64,000 nucleotides of DNA from Puccinia triticina. Lineage: Eukaryota > Basidiomycota > Pucciniomycetes > Pucciniales > Pucciniaceae. Made by a program: the position numbers and the translations under genes. Shown here piece after piece: positions 57,377 to 64,000 of the stretch. The stretch lies in the NCBI RefSeq assembly GCF_026914185.1, contig NC_070575.1:372001-436000 (forward strand). The letters are read 5' to 3'. The number at the start of each line of letters is the position of its first letter. The stretch's first letter is position 1. The notes beneath the pieces are model-generated. The model saw only the letters and a program-made list of their open reading frames with translations, was not told the origin of the DNA and did no database searches.

Positions 57377-58453
57377 AGGGGGTTTCAAACCACCTCCAGG
57401 AAGTCATCCAGGTCGCACTTTCCAGGAAAAAAACACTTCCTGGAACGTCTCCTGTGGACCTGGATTCCTGACCGGCAAGACCCTCCAGGAGGTCCAGGAA
57501 ATCAGGAAAAACGAGTCCGAAACAAAGAAACAATACCATCTTTGACCTTAGCCCCAAACAGAACTGAATCCCCGGGACTTTTTTCTCACCATCTTCCCAC
57601 CACACGGTCATTGGGAAGCCTCTTGATGACCGGTCTGACCGGTCATCTCAAGGACTCAAGGTGCTCGATGACCAGTGTTTGTTCTGGTCATTGAGATGAC
57701 TCAAGCTTCTTGATGACCGGCCTGACTGATCATTGAGAGAACTCTAGCTCCTCAATGACCAGTCTGGACGGTCATTCTTGATGACCAGTACAAACTGGTC
57801 ATCAACAATGAGGACTCAAACCCTCTCAATGACCGGTCTGACCCGTCATCTCAAGGACTCAAGTTGCTCAATGCCATCATCTCAAGGACTCAAGTTGCTT
57901 GATGACCAGTACACTGGTCATTGAGATAGTACAAACTGATCATTGAGATGACACAAGCTTCTTGATGACCGGTCATTGCAATAGCACAAGATCCTCAAAG
58001 GCCGGTCTGGTTGGTCATTGGGAGGACTCAAACCCTCCCAATGACTGGTACAAACCGGTCAGCAAGAGTACTTAAGCTGCTCAATGACCAGTACAAACTG
58101 GTTGTCGAGATGACTCAAAGCTTCTCAATCACTGGTTTGTACTGGCCATCAAGTGTACAGACCAGTGATGAGTGTTATCAGCACAGTCTCAGGTGCAAAC
58201 TCCCAGTCTCAATGGCAAGTGCGGCGAGCTTCCACAAGGTGGGTGTGATTGTGGGCTTCACTGGCACCTTGGGACCCCGGCCGCAATGTAATTTTATGAG
58301 ATAAAACCACTCCCATTTCCTGGTTCCAATTTCCTGTTCTTGAGCATTTGGGGGGACTCAAACTCCAGGTCCCAGGAGTTTTTTTTTGGGGGGTTGAATT
58401 TTTCCTGGAAATCCCAACCTGGAAGGATTCCTGGAAGTGGTTTGAAACCCCCT
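57377..58453. mobile_element. AGGGGGTTTCAAACC-ended TIR element
   Basis: 1077 bp; inverted ends AGGGGGTTTCAAACCACCTCC and GGAAGTGGTTTGAAACCCCCT with a 3-bp duplication AAT (57374-57376 and 58454-58456). Subterminal words are TCCAGGAA / TTCCTGGA. The centre (57600-58170) is a CTCGATGACC array. No coding region. Superfamily is unresolved; the 3-bp duplication allows Harbinger or CACTA. Confidence 0.75.
57600..58170. repeat. CTCGATGACC-type palindromic minisatellite, piece 7
   Basis: Core of the AGGGGG-ended element: ggtcattgagatgactcaagcttcttgatgaccggcctgac-type units, about 45-50 bases apart, with spacers actcaagcttct. The palindromic word pair is the same as in the other arrays; the spacer differs. 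Confidence 0.75.
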
Positions 58454-60153
58454 AATGTTACAACTCTGATTGAAGCTCAGCCAGAGGAGTTGAGGATGAG
58501 AAAAAATAGCAGGAAGATGGGGACAGCTTAAGCCATCCCAGAAATGTAAATTAGAGCAAAAAAGGTTCAGAAACTCATGCGAGAGATTGTTTTTGAAAAA
58601 GTCCCCACCAAATTGCCTAATTCTTGGTTGACATAGCGCGTAAGTCCCTCCTTTGGAGGTTGCTTTGCTCCCCCAAGGAGGGAATTAGCTGATTTAGTGT
58701 AATCACCCTCTACATTTACACTTAGACTCATCAGATGCCTGGCCATCTCCTGCCACCTTTGTGTGCATTTTACTCCTTACCAAACCCAAGAGGTGTGTAG
58801 CAAATAAAAACTCCATCCTGGCAAAAACAGTCAAAGTATAACTGTTTTTCAAATGAGCTCCCTCAAAATCTTGAGTGAACAGGCCCAAATGCATGTTCTC
58901 ACAAAGTTGTTTGGCAAGGCTTGACATCAGTCCTGGATACCTGCCTTTTGTTTTCTCAAGGCAAGTGTGCACTAAAGATGGGGAAGAACCAGAGGATTCT
59001 CATGGTCCAAAGGGTGTATGTGGGGCTGTTTGGGAACAAGGTCAAAATTGGAATGGCACAAATCCCCCACCAAAGGGCCTCAAACCCTCAGGCCAAAATC
59101 TGGACATTAGTCCCAAGTCCCTCCTTTGGAGGTCGCGCTTTGCGCCAGCCCAGGCTGTACCAGGGCCCTCCAAAGTGGGGGACTTGTGTTAAGCTAGGGG
59201 GGAGGGGGGATGACACCGCAACAGGCGGTCTGGTCTTGGGGTTTGGATTTCTGCCTGTGTGGGCTCCAGGTTTATGATTGTACAATCATATCCAGACTTT
59301 TTTGAAACTTAATTGGGCCTGTATTGGCAACATAAATTTAACAGATTTGGGTTTCAAACGAGTTTTGAAAATATTACAATAAAATTTCAATAATCATTTA
59401 TAATTGGTCCCTAAATCACTGACACCGCATAAGTCCCTCCGGTGGAGGCACAAACACCTCCACCTTTGGACTTACATAGCCAAGTTTGAGCCAGTATGTC
59501 CTGGCTGCTCCAGCCTGAAATAGCCGCATGCTGCAATGGGATCCATGCAGCACCACTTGCTGGTCTAGTTTCTGTCATCTTTCAATAGAACACTCGGCCT
59601 CCATACACAACACCAAGGAGACGTCAGGCAGCCAACAGTCTCAATCGAAATGTAGCCTGGCTCTATTCACAATCAGGATCTTCAGATAGGATTTCTTTTT
59701 AGAAACAACACATTGTTTGGCACCACAACAATTGTGCTCTGTCAAGATAGTGTAGTGATATCCTCATAGCATGGTATGCTTCTACTCTGTACACACCTCA
59801 GCCTGTGCTGTGTATCTGCATAGTCCAGTTGTTGTTGCTGTTTCTCTCTCCTCACTGAATGGTGATTAATGTCTCCAGCCCATGTCCTTGACATCGTGTC
59901 ATCTCTCTTATGTGTCTTACCCTCAACATGCTCTCAGAGAAATCACCCGCTTGGGCGGCGGCAAGTGTCCGTGTTTAGGGCACAGCCATCAAGCCCACAC
60001 ATTCCCATCATCCATCCAGGGCCCCAGTGTACAACATCCAACCGCCAAAAATACACGTTCGTCTAATTAAAAATGATGTAATAACATAAAGGACAAGAAG
60101 CAAGAACCAAGACGAGTCTATCCGACAAAGTACATGCGCGAGTGGGGCCAGGA
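58454..60153. other. Spacer with AAGTCCC palindromes
   Basis: 58636-58690, 59102-59199 and 59425-59475 are members of the AAGTCCC family. 59102-59199 has the full form (cattagtcccaagtccctcc ... ccctccaaagtgggggactt). No gene is seen; the 3' flank of MRC1 begins about 60150. Confidence 0.45.
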
Positions 60154-63100
60154 TCAGGCGGAAGTCTTGGGCGTTTTCTTCTTCAACTTGGCCAGCCTCC
60201 CGGCGGGTTTAGAAGCAGTCTGCGGGACGGCGGGGGCGGCAGGGTTGTCAGAAGAAGCGCGCGCGGGGGGGTTGGGCGGGCGGAGGAAGGTGACGGAGCT
60301 GGACATGCCGGCGCCCCGATGTGCGGCGGGCTTGGCGGCCGTCGCAGGCCGGCCGGGGCCGGGGCCCGAGGCGAGGCCGAGCTCGGCGACGACGAGCCGG
60401 CGCTGCCGGGCGCTGAGGGCGTCCTTCGACGCCGCGCTGGTCCCGTACAAGTCCTATCCGGAAAACCCCCCCGTCAGCCACACACACACGTCTCGCTGGG
60501 CGCCCGAGAACAACGGGACTCACATCGAGGTCCGCGTGCTGGGCCGCACTGGCTCCCCCGGGCTGGTTCGGCCGGAGCGTGTTCGTCGTCATCTTGAATG
60601 GGAGCGGGGCGGCGGCGGAGGCGAGGACGGGGCTGCTGGACAGCCGTCCCCCGTTCGCCGCCCTCTTCTTCCCTCCTCCTCCATTCCCATCCCCAGCCTT
60701 CCAAAAAACAACCACCCCGGATCAGTCTGGGGACATCCTGCGGAGAGAGATGGCGGAAGGACGCACGTTCTGGCCGCCCGATTTCGTCGGTTTCGTGGGC
60801 CCTTGGAGCATGACGTCGTCGGGCAACTCGTCATCATCGTCCTCCTCTTCACTATACCCATACCCCTCACCATCATCATCATCATCGTCCTCGTCCTCCT
60901 CTTCATCGGAGTTGGCGTCCCGTTTCTTGGCCTCTTCTTGGGGCTGGAGATAAGCCAGATCATCCTCATCGATCGTATTGCTGGTGCCCTCCTCATAAGA
61001 CTTGAAGAACGAGGCATGTTTGTCGGCTGGAGGAGGGACAGGGGGGAGAGGAGGTGAGCAAGCCTGAAGCCGAGGAGGAGGGGAGAGAGGAGGGACGGAC
61101 CGAGTTTGTGGATGGCCCGTTTCTTTTTCTTGGCCGCGTGTTCCTGGGCGCGTTTGTTGGCCTTGACGGCCTCGGCCTCGATGTCGTCCTCCGAGTCCGA
61201 CTCGGAGATGGCCGCGTCGCCAGAGCGATTCAGCCGGGCCTGCTTGAGCCGCACCTTTCCGTCGACGACCTTCTGGATGTGCTCCGTCCTTCGCGCCTCG
61301 AGCTCCTCGTGGTACTTCTGGTCGAGTTCCCGGCGCGCCAGCTCCTCCTTCATCCGCGTCTGCTCGTCTCGCTCGTCCTCCGCATCGTCCACCAAGTCTT
61401 TCAAGCTCCCCTCGTCCTCCGATCCGTGCTCGTCATCCGAGCCGGAGCCCCCCTCTCCACCTCGTCGCCTTCCCAACAAGGTTTCATATTCATCCTCCGA
61501 CTCGTCCGCCTCATCCGCCAAGAACGCCCTCCCTGCGCCCCCACTTCCCCGGGCCTTCTTGCTCGGAACCGGTGGGGGCGACTTGAACGGATTGGCACTC
61601 TGTTCTATCTGCGCGTTCATCACTTTCGCGAATGCGTCTACAACGCCTCCTGCTGGCTGTTTGGGGGCAGGCTCGGGAGAAGCGGATCGGATGACCCTCC
61701 ATGACGAGGGTACTACGCCCTGGGGCTTCGTTGGCGATGCCTCCGTCTCCCTCTGTATAAATCCTTGCCCCTGCCGATTTGTGCCGTCTCTCCTTAACGC
61801 AAACGGCGTTCGAGCTATCACATCTTGAGACATCAGTGGCGAATCAGGAGGGCCATTTGGCTTGTTCTGAGTCAAGAGTCTTTGGTGGGTTCCCAGGAAA
61901 GCATCAGTGAGTCTGACGGAAAGAAGGAGAATAATAGGACCACTGACCCTCGATGGTTGACATATTGAGTTGGTTGCTCGTCGTCTTCGACGGCAGTGTC
62001 CTGAGCGCCCAAGGCCATCATCATCATATCCCGCTCCTTCTCTTCAGGCAGGACGTTCACAGCAGGCAAGAGACAGTCGTTCGTGTCGTCGTCGTCGTCA
62101 TCATCCTCATCATCAGCGGCAAGCAAGAGTTTGCCGACAGGACTGTTGGCGGGGGAGCCCTCGAGCTCGCCAAAGCCGTCGATCCCGGAGCACTCCACCT
62201 GGCCAAAGCCGGTGAGGGGGGGAGAGCCCTCGAGGAGGCTCGGGTTCTCCTTCTTCGCAGATGGTTGGCTGGGTCCATCGAGCTGGAAGCCGGGCAGGTC
62301 GATCGGCGAGGACGATCGGCGAGGTCCGCCCGGCTCGGAGGGCTCGGAGAGCGGCGGCTTGGAGCTCCGCAGCGACTCCCGGTCGGTGCTCGTCGAATCG
62401 GGTGCGAGGATGATGCTGGTGATGCTCGTCTGGCCCGATGGGGGAAGTTTGGGGATGACGAGTGAGGGGGATGAGGAGGAGGCTGCTGAGCTCGAGGAGG
62501 AGAGCGAGGATCGGGCCAGGACTGGGGGGAGGAGAGGCTTGGATGTTGATGGTGAGCCGGGGTGGGGCAGGTCGGCGGGTGGTCTGGTGATGGTCCTCTG
62601 ATGCTCATCCTCATCGCTGTTCTCTATCTCGTCTTCATCTTCTTCAGCCTTGGCACTCTGGTCCTCTCCACTGTCATCCATGCTACCAATCTCATCGTCA
62701 TCGTCATCGCAGGCAAAGTCGATATCCTCTTCGTCATCGTCGCTATCCCGGGGTTGTTCTGGATTCTCTTTCTTCTGCTGGAGGATGGCTTTGAGGCCGA
62801 TCTCGGATGGATTATTACTGTTACGCCTGGGCAGCTCCCTGTTGGACAGCCGGCCGCCTCTTTCGAGGAATTCGGCCTGCTTTCTCTCGCGTGTTAGCGC
62901 GTTCTCGTAGGCTGCTTTTTTGGATAGCTCGTCCAGGAGATCTTTGGTGGATTTTCTGTGGATCTTGCTCTTGGATGAGGATGGGATGGGGAAGGGGATC
63001 GGGGGTCTGCGCGACTTGGGAGGGTCCTTCTTGGCCGCTTTGGAGGAGGAGGGATTGAGTTTTTGCTTGATGAGGGTGGTGGTGGGCTGGTTGATGATCT

Positions 63101-63585
63101 CGAGGTCTGAGTCGGAATCGGAGAGCTGGATGATCTGCTGGTCGGGGGTGCTTGCGGAGTTCTTTTTGAGTTTGTTGGCCGGAGTGTTGTGGGTGGTTGT
63201 TGTTGATGCCTTTTGGATGATATCGTCGACGCGGGTCAGGGGTGCTCTGCAGGTGGCAGTCAATCTGGCAGTTTTCTCTGATGGATAAGAATGAGCAGCT
63301 GCTGGTTCTTTTTGCTGTGTGTGTTTGCTTACGTCTTTCCAGGCTGGCTACTGTGCGCTCTGCTTCTTCTCTGTCCTTCTTGCTCAGTGCCTGTGTAGGA
63401 TGGGCATTAGTTATTGTTGTTCTGTTTGTGTTTGGTGGGTTTGGACTGACTCTGAGTTTCTTCTTCTTCTTGGTCTCCTCAGATTGGAGATGGTCTTGTG
63501 GCCTGGCTCTCTTCGGTGGAGGGTGCTGTGGCTGTGGGCTCGAGGCGGGTTCGATGGTTGATGTGTGTTCGTCTTCTGCGGCCAT
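60154..63585 (-). CDS. MRC1: Mrc1/Claspin-type S-phase checkpoint mediator (7 exons, 1011 aa)
   Basis: Exons (minus) 63585-63451, 63390-63333, 63277-61948, 61879-61101, 61026-60767, 60697-60524 and 60453-60154; introns are 55-74 bp and all phases close. The protein is mostly disordered and acidic. Conserved parts are KDLLDELSKKAAYENALTRE (about 170) with EFLERGGRLSNRELPR, a VNHRGLLTQNKP-like stretch, and the C-terminal MRC1 domain (about 625-860): AFLADEADESEDEYETLLG, LKDLVDDAEDE, then an Arg/Lys helix, SDSEDDIEAEA, ADKHASFFKSYEEG, and DDLAYL. Few SQ/TQ sites are seen. The family moves with the replication fork and relays Mec1/Rad3 signals to Rad53/Cds1. The short first intron (GTCAGT...CACAG, 60 bp) is in frame and could be retained. 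The C-terminal exons have weaker homology, so exons 6-7 are less certain. Confidence 0.8.
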
Positions 63586-64000
63586 CGCTGGTGGTTGGTT
63601 CGTGGTTGGTTGGTGCTGGGGGCGCTTTGTCCAGGAACCCTGTGTAGTCTGATAGCCAACAGCGGCAATCCCAAGCAGCTTGCTTCCGGCCCAGAATGAC
63701 TAAGCTGGATTTATACTGTGTCCAATTGGCTGGCCAACAACGACAGCCATTTTGAATCCAATCAAGGGTCTTGTCCTGAAGGAAAATCTTGTTGGAATCA
63801 ATACTGGGTCTCTTCTATATCATTATGTCTTGGCTGGATTCTCCTCGGGGGACATATTCCTGACACATTTTGATCATCTTACAAGGGGAAGCCCCCAAAT
63901 TTGGGGTTCCAGGGGGTGTTAAAGTCATAGGGGTTTGTAAATTACAGCAAGGGCATAGCCCCCAAATTTAGGCTTACAGGGGGTGTGAAAGTCACAGGAT
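63586..64000. promoter_or_regulatory. MRC1 upstream region with a direct repeat
   Basis: The first 150 bases form the probable promoter or leader. At 63888-63932 and 63957-64000 a 45-base direct repeat occurs (agcccccaaatttggggttc ... gtgttaaagtcatagg and a diverged copy). It may belong to a repeat that extends beyond the window. Confidence 0.4.

Noticed and set aside
60134..61057. Long plus-strand open frame of 307 codons
   Set aside because: It lies antisense to MRC1 exons in GC-rich sequence and has no recognisable domain.
62057..62614. Minus-strand Pro/Ser/His-rich frame of 185 codons
   Set aside because: Overlaps the MRC1 exon 3 frame in another phase; the MRC1 frame has the conserved motifs.

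Overview
The window reads as a repeat-rich basidiomycete chromosome segment, most likely from a rust fungus (Pucciniales). The support is short GT-AG introns of about 55-130 bp, very small exons, Mrc1, eL27 and a DUF3684-type giant ATPase that look fungal, a duplicated secreted-protein gene, and dense copia, gypsy, MULE, hAT-like and Harbinger-like debris. The rust placement is inference from family resemblance; no taxonomic search was possible.

Genes. Five host loci can be modelled with splice phases that close: a Q/P/S-rich protein of unknown function at 8931-10524 (+); a giant N-terminal HATPase protein of the sacsin-like DUF3684 type at 29732-36359 (-; 15 exons, 1790 aa); a BAR-like, Ivy1-type protein at 44751-46456 (-; 4 exons, 488 aa); ribosomal protein eL27 at 55763-56473 (+; 4 exons, 136 aa); and an Mrc1/Claspin-type replication-checkpoint mediator at 60154-63585 (-; 7 exons, 1011 aa). 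Two copies of a 97-aa secreted cysteine-containing protein (12713-13006 and 27777-28070) lie in a segmental duplication and have identical protein sequences.

Mobile layer. Left edge: a copia Gag/protease reading frame with its LTR (1-1699), tRNA-like SINE cassettes (1.8-3.6 kb), and a decayed gypsy element with LTRs, integrase and chromodomain (2.7-5.9 kb). From 15.6 to 24.7 kb is a nest of non-autonomous DNA transposons whose insertion order can be read from target-site duplications: two 1.1-kb CACC-ended elements, one carrying a hAT-like MITE and a 1.6-kb foldback, the other carrying a hAT-like MITE in its own terminal repeat. From 36.96 to 44.02 kb is a nearly complete 7.06-kb Mutator-like transposon. 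It encodes a three-exon MULE transposase that reads on into an OTU-type cysteine protease, but has one nonsense codon and one frameshift. A non-autonomous relative occupies 49.5-51.9 kb. Two solo LTRs (49.7 and 52.1 kb), another hAT-like MITE (53.6 kb) and a TIR element (57.4 kb) follow.

Cross-cutting signal. A palindromic minisatellite built on CTCGATGACCGG...CCGGTCATCGAG sits inside at least four elements with unrelated termini and different target-site duplication lengths, and in two further places. Separately, the introns of the MULE transposase gene carry arrays of the terminal-repeat word GACTCCCA, in opposite orientations in intron 1 and intron 2. These two patterns are the main candidates for undescribed biology here.
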